Positions 29,272-40,020 of a DNA stretch of 64,000 nucleotides are shown here, piece after piece; position 1 is the stretch's first letter; every line of letters begins with the position of its first letter. The notes under the pieces are model-generated. The model made no database searches and was not told the DNA's origin. It saw nothing but the letters and a program-made list of their open reading frames with translations. The stretch lies in the NCBI RefSeq assembly GCF_003315635.1, contig NZ_PDCG01000004.1, positions 83,811-147,810 of the forward strand, in the 5' to 3' direction. Made by a program: the position numbers and the translations under genes. Origin of the DNA: Bifidobacterium aemilianum. GTDB lineage: Bacteria > Actinomycetota > Actinomycetes > Actinomycetales > Bifidobacteriaceae.

Positions 29272-29350
29272 GCCACAGACGGGCTTGTTGCCCGTCAGCC
29301 AAAGCCCGTGGTCCAAGGCCTCAAACCAAGGCCAAGACCCAGTAAAAACC

Positions 29351-29396
29351 AGGTCCCCTCCCCCGCCGCGTTTGAGCGATTGGGAGAGGGGGACCT
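29351..29396. terminator. Terminator between the MIF-like gene and fhs
   Basis: The stem AGGTCCCC/GGGGACCT extends inward with CTCCC/GGGAG-type pairs, and TTT follows on the plus strand. It lies between convergent genes. Confidence 0.75.
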
Positions 29397-29445
29397 TTGC
29401 TTGCCTTGCCCTGTGCCTTGCTGGTCGCCTCGACCCTGTGTTGGC

Positions 29446-30963
29446 TCAGACGATTTTGGGCATGGGTGTGGTCAGGGAGGTGGTCAGGTTGACCTGGACC
29501 ACTCCGGCGCCCGCATGGACCTCAACCTTCTTCAGGGTCACGGTCCTCTGGTCGGCGGGGGCCGAGTCATTGTCGGTCATGGTGGCTGGTGACTTGACCG
29601 CAACCAAGGCCAGGTCGTCCAAACTGAAGCCGGCGTCGGCACACAGCTGCGTGGCACGGGTCAGGGATTCGACGAAGCCGTCCTGGTAGATGACCCGGTC
29701 TGCGGGCACACCGTAGGCCTGCTCGGCCACCCAACGAAGGTTCTCCACCAGGGCCATGCCCTTGTGGGAGTGGCTCTGGGCAGGGGTGGGGGAAGTGGTC
29801 AGGGTCTCGATCAAGTCATCAAGCTGTGATTCCAGGGCCTGGCCGCCGTCGCGGAAGAGGTTGCCGATGATGGGCTGGCGGAATTCGAGTTGCTGGGCCG
29901 TGGCCTTGAGGGAGTCGACCTGATCGTCCTCGCCGTCCCAGAGGTTGATCAGGGGGAAGGTGGGTATGTCCAGGCCCTCCAAGCGGTTGACGTGGAAGGG
30001 GTAGCGCCAGGCCAGGGCCGGGTCGTCGCGCCAGGTGGAGGCCCGGGTGACCACGACGGCAGCGCTGGGCCACAGACCGCCATACTCGCGGCAGGCTATG
30101 TCCAGCCACTTCTGGGCGCCGGCATCGGCACCATAACCGGCCTCGACCACCACCACATCATGCAGGGAACAGGCCATCTCCACGGATACCAGGCTGGGTA
30201 TGCCCAGGGAGACGTTGGCGAAGGGGCCGCAGTGAACGTAGACGGGCGAGCCTTCACAGGTCTCGGTCAGGACTGGTTTCACGGCGTCGGCCAGCATGTC
30301 GGTGACCCGCCAGAGGTCAATGAATTCACCGAACCTGACCGGCTTACCCTCCTTGCTGCCGGCGATCATGGCGGCGACCCGCTGGCCAATCTCCTCCATG
30401 GACCGGGAGAGGACCACGATCTGCATGAGCTCGCAGGTGGGCGTCAGGACCACACGCTCGGGCAGGTCGCCCTTACCACGGTCCACGGCAATCTGGCGCA
30501 GGGACCGGGAGGGAAGCTCACTGACCCGGGGCACCAGAATGCTGTCGATGAGGCCCTCGTCCACGGCTTTTTCAGCGAAGGAGACCAGGAGGTTCTGGGC
30601 GCAGGCTATGGCCGCCATCTCGCCGCACAGACCCCAGTCAATCAGCTCAGGGTGGCTCAGGGAGGCCTTGCCGCCACCCGAGGCGCCACCCTTGGATCCG
30701 GCCGCAGTAATGCCCATGCTGGGCTGGCGCAGGACCGCCGCCGCATCTATGCCCCGGGCACGCAGGGCGTCGATCAGGGCGATGGTGGTGGTGGTCTTGC
30801 CTTCGCCACGGGAAGCCTTGAGCGGCGTATCGGCCGTGACGAGCAACACCTTGCCGTGCTTGCGCTCGGCTTGGGGGTTGCCCTCCAGGGACTTGAGATA
30901 CCCAAAGGCATCAATCTTCCTGACAAGCCCATACTGACTACTGAACTGATCGATTGCAGACAT
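29446..30963 (-). CDS. fhs: Formate--tetrahydrofolate ligase
   Basis: ATP-dependent synthesis of 10-formyl-THF from formate, feeding purine synthesis. The 505-residue protein has a divergent P-loop region TPLKASRGEGKTTTT, the LRQPSMG substrate loop followed by KGGASGGG, and a conserved VVVVEAGYGADAGAQKW-like core. It is shorter than the ~555 residues usual for the family, and the P-loop has extra residues compared with the common TPAGEGK form. The ATG at 30963 is preceded by CAGGA. In anaerobic bifidobacteria it could recycle formate made by pyruvate formate-lyase. Upstream lies the 31-bp-spaced repeat array. Confidence 0.92.
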   Translation of the reverse strand: MSAIDQFSSQYGLVRKIDAFGYLKSLEGNPQAERKHGKVLLVTADTPLKASRGEGKTTTTIALIDALRARGIDAAAVLRQPSMGITAAGSKGGASGGGKASLSHPELIDWGLCGEMAAIACAQNLLVSFAEKAVDEGLIDSILVPRVSELPSRSLRQIAVDRGKGDLPERVVLTPTCELMQIVVLSRSMEEIGQRVAAMIAGSKEGKPVRFGEFIDLWRVTDMLADAVKPVLTETCEGSPVYVHCGPFANVSLGIPSLVSVEMACSLHDVVVVEAGYGADAGAQKWLDIACREYGGLWPSAAVVVTRASTWRDDPALAWRYPFHVNRLEGLDIPTFPLINLWDGEDDQVDSLKATAQQLEFRQPIIGNLFRDGGQALESQLDDLIETLTTSPTPAQSHSHKGMALVENLRWVAEQAYGVPADRVIYQDGFVESLTRATQLCADAGFSLDDLALVAVKSPATMTDNDSAPADQRTVTLKKVEVHAGAGVVQVNLTTSLTTPMPKIV

Positions 30964-31272
30964 GATCCTGACTTTCATATGCGCGGGGCAGGCACGCTGG
31001 GTGCCATGCTGCAGACATACTATCAGCAGAGCCATCCGCCTGGCTGGCCGTGCCCACGATTCCTTGAGCCGGCTTCCATTCCCTCGCCGCATCATCCAGC
31101 ATCCGCTCATTCCTCCGAGAATGTCCCATCCCTCGCGGCACCTAACGCAAATCGCGAGAAATGGGACAACAATCGCCGAACAATGTCCCATTGCTCGCGA
31201 TTACGTCGGATGTGCGACCGAGTCGGGGCCGGGACGAGGGGCAGTTGGGACTGGCGAGGCGGCGGAGCGGAA
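30964..31272. other. Intergenic region upstream of fhs, holding a three-site array
   Basis: About 310 bases between the pepD stop and the fhs start. It holds three 16-bp elements at 31122-31199, described separately, and a TAGTAT on the minus strand near 31018 that could be a -10 for fhs. No gene is seen. Confidence 0.6.
31122..31199. promoter_or_regulatory. Array of three 16-bp elements, alternating orientation, 31-bp period
   Basis: The element is TGTCCCAT-NN-CTCGCG. Copy A is 31122-31137 (plus), copy B 31153-31168 (reverse) and copy C 31184-31199 (plus). Start-to-start spacing is exactly 31 in both steps. Only the two central bases differ. A can pair with B, or B with C, giving two mutually exclusive hairpins with 15-base loops. 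It may be an operator array or an RNA switch for fhs. Confidence 0.75.
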
Positions 31273-32880
31273 TCAGTGGTCGGAGCGGTTGAAGCCGTTG
31301 CCCATGGACATGCTGGTGGTGTAGAGGACCGTGTCCAGGAGCTGGTCGGTCTCGGTCTTGAGCTGGTCGGCCATGGACTGGTTGGCGGCGGCCAGAATCT
31401 GCCTGGCCTCCGGGTCGCGGGTGGCGGCGATGATCTGATCGGGGGCCATGGGCTCCACGTCGCCATCGGCGTTGTCGGCGTCGAACTCCGTCTGGGAGAC
31501 CTGCTCACCCTTGGCGCCGACCAGCCGGGCCAGCTGCTCGTCGCTGGCGATGACCATCCGGTGGCCCATGGCTCCGGTCTTCTCCTGGTAGCGCTCAATG
31601 GCGTTGGCGTTGGCGGCGAAGTCGGAGTCGCTCAGAGCCGCGATGATGCGGTTGGCCCAGTAGAAGTTCTCCGAGGTCACGCGGGTGGTGGTGCCCTCCA
31701 GGTAGGCGGGCGTGGAGTCCACGTTGGGGTAGAAGGGCACCAGAGTGTTGAAGGGGTTGGAGCCGTAGGCCATCCACTGGATGGACCTGTTGGCCTGGGG
31801 CCGGTAGGGGCGAATCTGCATGACTGCCAACTGGCTCTGCCGGTTGATGCCGATGGGCCGGAACATGTGGCGGCTATGCTCGTCACCGAGGGTTCCGTAA
31901 GGATCATAGGGGGTTCCCTGGTAGTGGGAGCTGAGCACGTACTTGACATCCTCGATGGTGAGCTTGCGCTCGGGCTGACGGGCCCAGGGAATGTCGTCGC
32001 TCTGCGGCTTGTGGTCGGCGTCGGGGCCGTCCCAGACCTCGTCGTAGGGGTTCAGGACCCGCTGGACGTACCAGGCACGCGGGGTATTGTAGACATGGTC
32101 GGAATCCGAGTGGGAACCGAAGGCATCACGGGGGTTGAAGGGGGTGGTGGCCTCCACGGCCAGGTCCAGGTGGTGGAGCCCGATGAAATCGGCCAGGTCG
32201 GCCGAGCACATGTGCTCCTCCTGGTCACCCAGGGCGTCATCCAGGTCGAACTCGTCAATGCCCAACTGGTTGGGCATGGTCACGTAGGCCTCGTCCGGCA
32301 CCCTCTTGGCTATCCAATGGTGGCCACCCACAGTCTCCAGCCACCAGATCTCGTTGATGTCGGAGAAAGCCACACCATTCATCTCGTAGGTCCCATAGCG
32401 TTCCAGGAGGGAACCCAGCCTGGTCACGCCTTCACGGGCGGTCTTGATATAGGGCAGGACCAGGGTCAGAAAGTCCTCCTCACCAATGCCACCGGCACGC
32501 TCAGGCTCGTAGCCCTCCTGCCCCTCGACACCCTTGGCGGGCACGTATTCGACCAGGGGGTCGGCCCCCAGGACCCGCTCATTGGAGGTCAGTGTCTCGG
32601 TGGCGGACATGGCCACGTTGGCCTCGTTGACACCGGCCTCACCCCATATGCCCTCCTTGAGGTCCGCATTGGGCACGGCCGTGTACTGGAGGGGCTCCTC
32701 GGGCAGGTCGACCTCCAGGTGGCTGATGACCGCCCGGTAGTGACGGGGCTGGTCGGCGGGTTTCACGACCACGAACCGCTTGGGGCAGAACTCCCCATTG
32801 GCCGAGTCCTCGTTGCGGGCGATGATGGTGGAGCCGTCGTAGGAGGCGTCCTTACCGATGAGAATGGTGGTGCAGGCCAT
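31273..32880 (-). CDS. pepD: C69-family dipeptidase
   Basis: A 535-residue Ntn-hydrolase of peptidase family C69 (U34). The N-terminus [13 protein letters not shown] puts the nucleophile Cys at position 3, to be exposed by processing. It continues with [12 protein letters not shown], and a [17 protein letters not shown] block follows, as in lactobacillar and bifidobacterial PepD dipeptidases. It hydrolyses a broad range of dipeptides in the cytosol. Length is slightly above the usual ~475. It lies upstream of fhs on the same strand but 310 bases apart. Confidence 0.92.
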   Translation of the reverse strand: MACTTILIGKDASYDGSTIIARNEDSANGEFCPKRFVVVKPADQPRHYRAVISHLEVDLPEEPLQYTAVPNADLKEGIWGEAGVNEANVAMSATETLTSNERVLGADPLVEYVPAKGVEGQEGYEPERAGGIGEEDFLTLVLPYIKTAREGVTRLGSLLERYGTYEMNGVAFSDINEIWWLETVGGHHWIAKRVPDEAYVTMPNQLGIDEFDLDDALGDQEEHMCSADLADFIGLHHLDLAVEATTPFNPRDAFGSHSDSDHVYNTPRAWYVQRVLNPYDEVWDGPDADHKPQSDDIPWARQPERKLTIEDVKYVLSSHYQGTPYDPYGTLGDEHSRHMFRPIGINRQSQLAVMQIRPYRPQANRSIQWMAYGSNPFNTLVPFYPNVDSTPAYLEGTTTRVTSENFYWANRIIAALSDSDFAANANAIERYQEKTGAMGHRMVIASDEQLARLVGAKGEQVSQTEFDADNADGDVEPMAPDQIIAATRDPEARQILAAANQSMADQLKTETDQLLDTVLYTTSMSMGNGFNRSDH

Positions 32881-33048
32881 GTTCTTCCTTTTGTTTCGCT
32901 GACTTGTTCGCTGATATGAGATTGCGCTGATGAACCGAGCGTGCTACGGCTATGGCTACTGACGGCACAAGCCCTTCGCTGACAGACCCATCCTGGGACC
33001 GGCCCTCAAGCATGGGCTGGCGACTACCGGGCGGAGCTCAGCCTGGAC

Positions 33049-33600
33049 TCAGGCCTTGCCGGTCAGGTAGATCTGCCCGTAGTCCAGGTCCCGGTCGCTC
33101 GTGCGCACGGCTTTGAGCAGTTCGTTGTACCAGAAGCCCTGGTTGAGGCCTGGCAGGGGCTGCGCACTCCCCCAGACCTGCAGGCGGTAGTCATGGTCTC
33201 GGTCGGGCGGGGTGGGGCCGTTGTAACGCATGGTGACCGCCGGGTCGCTCCCACCCACGAATTTGCCGGCCGCTGAGGTACGGCCCTGGGCGGCCTCGGG
33301 AATCATGGAGGGCAGTTGGCGGGAGAAATCAGGCGGGATCTGCAGGGCATGGGAGTCGTTGAAATCGAACATGAGGGCATCTACCGGCAAGTTGGCCACC
33401 GTCCAATGAATCCATTCGAATCCGCAGACCGGTATGGAATCAGGGTCGGTCAGGGCCCAGTGGAGGTAGTGGACCGAGGGGTCCAACTGGTCGATATAGA
33501 AGGGCAGGGAGACCACAGGGGTGTCCGCGACCTTGCCCTCCGGCGCCGCAGCCTTGGCATAGGCGTCTGGAATAACGATGAAATCAGCGGAAATCTTCAT
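33049..33600 (-). CDS. YbhB/YbcL (PEBP-like) family protein
   Basis: A 183-residue homologue of bacterial Raf-kinase-inhibitor-like proteins (phosphatidylethanolamine-binding protein fold). It shows the core patterns SLPFYIDQLD, VCGFEWIHWTVANLP, GPTPPDRDHDYRLQVW and a YGQIYLTGKA ending. Members bind small ligands; no enzyme role is established. ATG at 33600 is the family-like start although no strong ribosome site precedes it; ATG at 33630 is the alternative. Confidence 0.87.
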   Translation of the reverse strand: MKISADFIVIPDAYAKAAAPEGKVADTPVVSLPFYIDQLDPSVHYLHWALTDPDSIPVCGFEWIHWTVANLPVDALMFDFNDSHALQIPPDFSRQLPSMIPEAAQGRTSAAGKFVGGSDPAVTMRYNGPTPPDRDHDYRLQVWGSAQPLPGLNQGFWYNELLKAVRTSDRDLDYGQIYLTGKA

Positions 33601-33704
33601 AGAACCAGTATCGCTCACCGGTCTGACCATTGCCCATAATCAGCTCACGGAAGGAAGCCCTGACCAGCTCAGGCCAAGGACCGGCACGGTTCACAGCTGC
33701 CATT

Positions 33705-33730
33705 GTCGGCGAGCGCTGTCGGCGAGCGCT
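33705..33730. repeat. 13-bp tandem duplication
   Basis: GTCGGCGAGCGCT occurs twice back to back in the intergenic DNA between the PEBP-like gene and the decayed surface-protein locus. Confidence 0.8.
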
Positions 33731-33876
33731 CCCAGCAGCCTGGTGAGATTCAGTGGGAAGACTGCAAGGGAGGGTAGCAGCAGCATGGGTGGGGTGGGGG
33801 ATGAAAAGCCCGGGGTGTGAGGCAATGAACCTGCCTCACATCCCGGAAGGCGACACCCTCACAGCGGACTCAGTGG

Positions 33877-36800
33877 TCATCTAGCATGACGCGGACCACG
33901 AACCACTGCTGTATGACGGACCCGGCCGCGACGGGCAAGGGCAAGGGCTTCGGCCATGAACAGGGCGATGAGAGCCGCAACGGCCACCGGCAACACAGCC
34001 GCACCTGTGGAGGGCAGGGGTTCACGATCAGACGCATTCTGGGACCAGCCGGCCTCCTGGGCCACAGGCGCTCGGCTGGAACCATGGCCACCAATATCAC
34101 CCGGCACCAGGGGACCCTGGGACTTGGAGGGATCGGCAATCACCACGGGAGCGGGGGCATGGCTGCCAACAGCCTGATGGCTGCCTGCCTGCTGACCCTT
34201 GGCTCCTTGACCTTAGCCTGGGTGGCCTGCCGTATGGTCGCCATGGATGCCATGGTCGTCTTGATCCCCATGCGCGCCATAATCGCCATGAACTGAGTCA
34301 TCGCCGCCTGAGCCATTGCCTGTAGCGCGCTTGGTCCCTTGGCCAGAGGCGCTGGGACCCTTGCCTCCATTCGAACCGGCCCCGGAACCATTCGTGCCCT
34401 TGACGGGTTTTGCCCAGCGGTTATGCAGGGTCATATCACCGGTCACCCGGTCCTTGGCGAAGTCCCATATCGCCCTGTCGTCGGTCAGCCAGCCATCGAA
34501 ACCATAACCCGGCCTACTGGGGCCCTTGGGTCTGGTCAGCAGCTGGCCATGGACACCGTCTGCACGGCGACCGGGAACCCCGGCGGCATCGTAGCTGACC
34601 TGATGACGCCGGATCCGCCACTGGTCATACAAGGTAATATCGGCCTTGACCTGATCCTTCTGAAAATCCTGGATCCTCTTACCAGCAGAATCCATGGACC
34701 ACACAGGAAGCCATACCCCGTGCGGGCAGGATCGGCCGGACGGACCATAAGCCCACCGTCAGCGACCGGCAGCAAACCTGGCTCCTGCAAGGTGCCGCCA
34801 TTGGGGTTCAAGGTCACCTGGTGGAATGTAAGTAAATCTGGTAAACCACACCCGTGCAGTAACCCCTGCAATACGAATCGTCATCAGGGAGGAAGGTGAA
34901 TCCATGGGGTCCAGGCTGGCTGGATGGCCAGGTTGCCTTGGCCCCATCAGGGCTGACCACTCCCCCGGTTGGATAGATACCGCCAAGATCAATATGCACA
35001 TATGGGGAATCCAGGTCATTACTCTCAGCACGTATGGTCGTGGGGACATCCAGACTGAATTGCTCATGAGGATTAGCGACCTTCACATCAGGTTTGACAA
35101 TACCATGTGAAGCATTGGCAGAAGCAATAATGTTCAAGCCCGGTTTGCGCTCCTGCAGAATCTGTAGACCACCGAGGTCCGGGACTCTATTCATAGCCGG
35201 AGAAAAGCCGTCTAAGACAGTCAACTCCTCAAGAGGTTTCACACTGGCAATCAGATTGTATTCAAGATTCAAGAATTCCAACGCATGCAGGCCCGACAGG
35301 GGAGAAAGATCGACAATACGGTTGCCTGACAGGGTCAGCGTGCCTAAGTTGGTCAGGTTTCCCGAAGGAGACAAATCCGAGACATAATTACCCCGTACAT
35401 CCAAGTCAGCCAAATCCGTCAAACCGGCCAGAGGACTCACATCGGTGACAGCACCATCAACAACGGACAATGATCGCAGATGCGGCAGGCGCTGCAGGCC
35501 TTCAAGACTGGTCGTATGAGCCTCATGGTACCTACCGACAACCAGAGTGGTGATACCGGCAACCGTATCGTCGAATAGGTCATCAACCCGCCCATCAATC
35601 TGCCCAGCAACAACTTTTGCGACCTCAACATCATTGAAGCATTGGCGATGGCACTCGATTCCTTGACTCACGGCCCCGGGGCAGGACGCTCACGTTTCCA
35701 CTGGGCGTACAGCGTCAAATCCTCCCGTTGACCATAGGTCTCAAAGAAAATGGATAGTTGCCTTCCTTATCGGTGGTCCAGCCGGTGAATACGCACCACT
35801 TCCTTACCTGGGGCACCGAAGATGTTGGCTGGTTCCACCTGGCTGCCCCCTTGGGAATCGAACCTGATCCTGGAAATCACACCCTCCCGAAACGTGCCAA
35901 CGAAGGAGGACCTGCCACCAAGTGCTCCGGACAGATCATAGGCAGATCGGTAGGCATGAATGCCTGGTTGCGCATGTTTCCAGACGACGGTACCGGTCTT
36001 GGCATCACCCTTGCCCGAACCATCACCGACATTCCCAACACCAAGTTGTCCCATTGCCAAGTGGTGGCTGTAGCAGCGACGAGGGCATATCTTTCCCCCG
36101 GCATACCCACCAAAGGCATGGGCAGGGTAAGGGTCTGACCTGATTCCACCGCTGTCATCAACACCTGACGAATACACTGATCAGACAAATCCGGAGCTTT
36201 AAGGTGATGCTCGATCAGACCAGTCAGGGGAGTGATGTCCCTGATACGGTTGGTGGGCAGAATCAGCTTGGTCAGATGCTCCAGGTTGGATAGAGGCGTC
36301 AGGCCGGAGACCCGGTTGGCTGTCAGGTCCAAGGATTGCAGACTCGTCAGGGAGGCCACAGGCTCTATCTCAGTGTTTTGGTTACCTGCCAGACGAAGCG
36401 TGGTTAAATGCTCCAGGCCAGCTAAGGGGCTCAGATCATACAGGGACCCGTGCCGCACATACGAACCGTCGTTCCAGTTAGGACGGAAGGTGCTAGGACT
36501 GATATCCAAGACAGGCAAGTTGGGGAGGCCCGAAGCATCCTCCAGGTCGGTGAGCTTGAAGCAGTCACGTAAGGTCAGCTTCCACAGATTGGTCATAGCG
36601 GCCAGTCCCGAAGCATCCTCCAGACAATTCACATGGTCAAGATCAAAACCGGTGAAGCCCGGCGGATCCAACCACGAGGACATAGTGGTCAGCCTTCCGC
36701 AGCCCTCAATTGTCAGGGCGGTCAGAGCCGGCACATCAATCGGGGAGTCAAGATGCGCGAGTTTATCGCATCGTTATATGGTCAAGGTCTCCAGATTCGA

Positions 36801-37763
36801 CAAATGCTCCAGATGCGACAATTCGATGAGATTCTCGCAGCCCTCCACCGTCAAGGTCCTCACAGGAGGTAACTGCTCCAGATGCGGCAAACCAGTGGTA
36901 TAGTCGCAGCGCTGTACTGTCACTGTGGTCAAGGCAGGTAGGTCCTTCATGGCATCCACTGCCATCCGGGCTTGGTTCATATTCATCTGCTCAATCGTCA
37001 CTGTCTTCAGCTTGGGCAGCTTGACTATCTTGGCATGGACCACACCACCATGGATGTTCAGCGTCTCCACAGCTGGCATACCTGACATCCACGAGGTCAG
37101 GTCCACTAGGGACGGATTTGAAACATTAGGATATATATCAATATCTATCTTTGTGACCGCAGACAAGGAAGACAGCGGCGGAATGTACTCGATATCCTCA
37201 TACAGATTAAAACCCAGACTAGTCAGACCGGTGAGCAAATCCAACCCGGACAGGTTCTTGGGAGGGTCAAACAAAATATCTCCAAAATACAAGGTCCCGG
37301 CGAAGCTATCACGAACAACCTCGGTGAAGGTGGAATCCGTGGTGATTGCACTGGCACCCGACGCTGATGCCTGGTTGTTGTACTGAGAGACAATCTTTCT
37401 GGCGAATTACGAATCTGGAAAGCAACCGGCCACGGTGCTCGCTCCCGCTGTGCAGATCGTACGCTTGGAGGGGGCCGGAGATTCGCGGGTCGTCAGACAA
37501 GGGGCGGACCTGGTGGAAGGGGCGGGCACAGCGGCCAAGAACTTGGGTGCGTCCTTTCTGACCTTGCCATCCTTGCCGTCCTTGCCGACGGGAGAATTCA
37601 TATCCCCCTGCCGACCCTGCCATCCGAGGTGACTGTTGAACCCTGAAGAGAGCCCCTCCTGCGCCCCGGCGGCCGGAACGAATATCACACTTCCTACTGG
37701 CAGCATTGCAATTGTCAGCACCACGGCGGGCAACACAAGCATGGCATGTTTCCACATGCTCAT
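33877..37763 (-). pseudogene. Decayed LPXTG-anchored leucine-rich-repeat surface protein
   Basis: The remnants read in order on the minus strand. First is a signal peptide (from about 37763) and a GKDGKDGK-like stretch, then a cap with Cys codons at 37454 and 37424 (C-x9-C-FPD). An in-frame TAA follows at 37409-37407. A long LRR block (37292-36050) is broken by another in-frame TAA at 36776-36774, where neighbouring repeats suggest CAA. Frameshifts lie near 36045 and around 35780-35700. A second cap/LRR module (35671-34814) and Listeria-Bacteroides repeats follow in shifting frames (34870-34400). A sorting signal LPSTG (34017-34003) with a hydrophobic helix and Arg-rich tail ends it. It is clearly dead and related to the loci at 44.9 and 61.5 kb. 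Confidence 0.85.
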
Positions 37764-38005
37764 TGCCCCCATCAATACGAAAGCCATGCCCACATGCTCT
37801 ATGGGCAAGGCCATTACACGAATTCGCAGGAACCCGCATCCTTGCGAGTCCACATTGTGTTCTCGGTAGCTTACAAGCACAAACCAGGCAAGGCCAAACA
37901 GAGGTACACGCCGCTGGGAAGCGGGGCTAGACCGTGTTGGCGTTCAGCGAACGGAGCCGCCAAGCTGCCGCATAGACACCCGCTGACGCATAAGCACAGG
38001 AATGG

Positions 38006-39157
38006 TCAGGGCAGAAGTGCGCAGAAGAGGGCCTCGAAGACCAGCAGGGGGTTGCCATTGCCCAGAAGCCGGCGACGGGCCTGGCTGATGGCCTCCAAAC
38101 GGCGGACGGCCCCCTGGCGGTCCAGCTGGGCGGACAGGTCCGCTATGGCACGGCGGTTTTCCAGATTGACCAGACCGACCGAATCCTCGGCAGCATTTTG
38201 CAGGACGGCCACATCCCGGTAGATGCTGGCTATGGAGTTCAGCGCCCGGTCCAACACATCTCTGGTCCGGCGGGTGGCCAGCCGTTTGATCTGGTCCTTC
38301 TTCCCGATGGCGTTGTATGCGGAACGCAGCTTGGGTGGAATCCGGTCGCCCTCGGCCAGGCCGTTGACCCGGCGAAAGGACAGCTCCTCGGCATGGATCT
38401 GCTGTTCGGCGTCACGGGTGGCCTGCGATGAGGAGCTGTCAATCAGACTGGCGGCCAGGAGCACAGCGTCCGAGGCCCTGTGCAGGTTCAGCACGCCGAC
38501 GATCAACTCGTCACGGTCGTGCATGACCAGCTCGTTGCTGGCATAGAGCTTGGCCACGCCGATGTGCCCCTCGGCCAGGCGGGCGGCCCGCTGGGCCACC
38601 TTGGCCTCGGCGCCGACCTCCTTGGTCAGGTAGTCGGCCACGGCTTGGGGCTGGGGCACGGCCAGGTTGACGATGCGGGTACGGGAGCGGATCGTGGGCA
38701 GCACGTCCTGGGCGCTGGGGGCGCATAGGAGCCAGATGGTGTGGGCGCTGGGTTCCTCGATCTCCTTGAGGAGGACGTTGGTGGTGCGTTCCAGCATCCG
38801 GTCCACATCCTCGATGATGATGATCCGCCAGGGTGCCGTGGATGGCATCTGCTCGGAGATGCCGATGAGCTCGCGCACCTCCTTGATGCCGATGGTGACC
38901 TTGTCGGTGGCCAGAACCTCAACATCCGGGTGGGAGCCGGCCAGAATCTGCTGGGTGGCGCGGGTGGGCTCGTCGGCCATGCCATGGTCTGGGTCCTCCA
39001 GGGCTGCGGCGAAGGCCCGGGCCAGGTTGGACCGCCCGGACCCGGGAGGCCCGCAAATCAGCCAGGATTGGGCGATGGCCTTGGGGTCGCCAGATGCGAC
39101 GGCCTGCAGCTGCCTGACCACCCGGTCCTGCCCGATGATCGAATCCCAGACGCTCAT
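38006..39157 (-). CDS. holB: DNA polymerase III subunit delta' (clamp loader)
   Basis: A 383-residue AAA+ protein, WDSIIGQDRVVRQLQ at the N-terminus, with a P-loop-like GPPGSGRSN in which the usual Lys is Arg. It has IKEVRELI, a IIIIEDVDRMLERTTNVLLKEIEEP Walker-B-like segment and a sensor region with T-R-SR-R-V. The zinc-binding cysteines of many clamp-loader subunits are absent. The altered P-loop fits the non-hydrolysing role of delta'. ATG at 39157 is chosen over one five codons earlier. It lies downstream of topA-tmk, a common actinobacterial order. Confidence 0.92.
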   Translation of the reverse strand: MSVWDSIIGQDRVVRQLQAVASGDPKAIAQSWLICGPPGSGRSNLARAFAAALEDPDHGMADEPTRATQQILAGSHPDVEVLATDKVTIGIKEVRELIGISEQMPSTAPWRIIIIEDVDRMLERTTNVLLKEIEEPSAHTIWLLCAPSAQDVLPTIRSRTRIVNLAVPQPQAVADYLTKEVGAEAKVAQRAARLAEGHIGVAKLYASNELVMHDRDELIVGVLNLHRASDAVLLAASLIDSSSSQATRDAEQQIHAEELSFRRVNGLAEGDRIPPKLRSAYNAIGKKDQIKRLATRRTRDVLDRALNSIASIYRDVAVLQNAAEDSVGLVNLENRRAIADLSAQLDRQGAVRRLEAISQARRRLLGNGNPLLVFEALFCALLP

Positions 39158-39321
39158 GCTCTCAACTCCCATGGTAGACGAATGCCACTGCCTACAGAAG
39201 ACCTCTCAACTGCTCGTAGTCCGGGCTCAGGTCCGCCATACATTGTAGGCACCAGTCTACAGACCCGAGCCGTGGCCGTCATTCCAACAGCAGTGGGTTG
39301 GGCTTCTCGCTCGCAAGTGCC

Positions 39322-40020
39322 TTAGGCCAGCAGGCCTTCGCAGTCGGGTTGAATCTGCCGCCAGACCTGGTCTATGGGTTGGCTGGCATCAATGACTCTG
39401 AAGCGTTGCCGTTCTTGGGCTGCCAGCTTCAGGAACTCCTGGCGGGTGCGGGTCTGGAAGTCACTGCCCGCGGATTCCATCCTGTCGGCAGCCCCACTGA
39501 AGCGCTGGTGGGAGAGGGCCGGATCCATATCCAGCAGGTAGGTGCGGGCGGGCAGGAGCCCGTCGGTGGCCCAGAGGCTCAAGGATCGGATGGCCGCTGC
39601 GGTCAGTTCACGGCCGCCTGCCTGGTAGGCCAGGGATGAGTCCAGGTAGCGGTCGGAGATGACCACTGCGCCAGCGTCCATGGCCGGGCGGATGACCTGG
39701 GCCACATGCTGGGCCCGGTCGGCGGCGAAGAGCAGGGCCTCGGCACGGGGGCTGATGTCAACCTCCTGGCCCTCCTCGTCGGTCCCGGCCTCAAGAAGCA
39801 ACCCGCGTAGAGCTACTCCCAGCTGGGTTCCACCAGGTTCACGGGTCACTACCACCTGCCTGCCACGGGACTCCAGAAAGACTCTCAGCCGTTCAACCTG
39901 GGTGGTCTTGCCCACGCCGTCTACGCCCTCGAAGGAGATGAAGAGCCCCTGGGACCGACCTATATCCTGCCGAGTCGCACTCTGGCCCGTGTTCAGCACC
40001 GCCTCCTGACCCATGCTCAT
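39322..40020 (-). CDS. tmk: Thymidylate kinase
   Basis: Phosphorylates dTMP to dTDP. The 232-residue protein has the P-loop [12 protein letters not shown] at about residues 30-41, [20 protein letters not shown] and a DPALSHQR segment. A leader of ~25 residues precedes the family start. The ATG overlaps the topA stop (ATGA), so tmk is translationally coupled to topA. The gap to holB is 164 bases with nothing recognisable. Confidence 0.95.
   Translation of the reverse strand: MSMGQEAVLNTGQSATRQDIGRSQGLFISFEGVDGVGKTTQVERLRVFLESRGRQVVVTREPGGTQLGVALRGLLLEAGTDEEGQEVDISPRAEALLFAADRAQHVAQVIRPAMDAGAVVISDRYLDSSLAYQAGGRELTAAAIRSLSLWATDGLLPARTYLLDMDPALSHQRFSGAADRMESAGSDFQTRTRQEFLKLAAQERQRFRVIDASQPIDQVWRQIQPDCEGLLA

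Noticed and set aside
31122..31199. Repeats that might be a tiny CRISPR array
   Set aside because: Units alternate in orientation, are only 16 bp with a variable centre, and no cas gene is present.
29890..32919. A 1009-codon plus-strand open frame
   Set aside because: It is antisense to fhs and pepD, is made of Gly/Leu/Val/His/Gln runs typical of shadow frames in GC-rich DNA, and matches no family. The minus-strand genes are certain.
33877..37763. Several separate small genes on the minus strand
   Set aside because: The fragments follow one another as pieces of one LRR/LPXTG protein, with in-frame stops and frameshifts between them, so they are annotated as one pseudogene.
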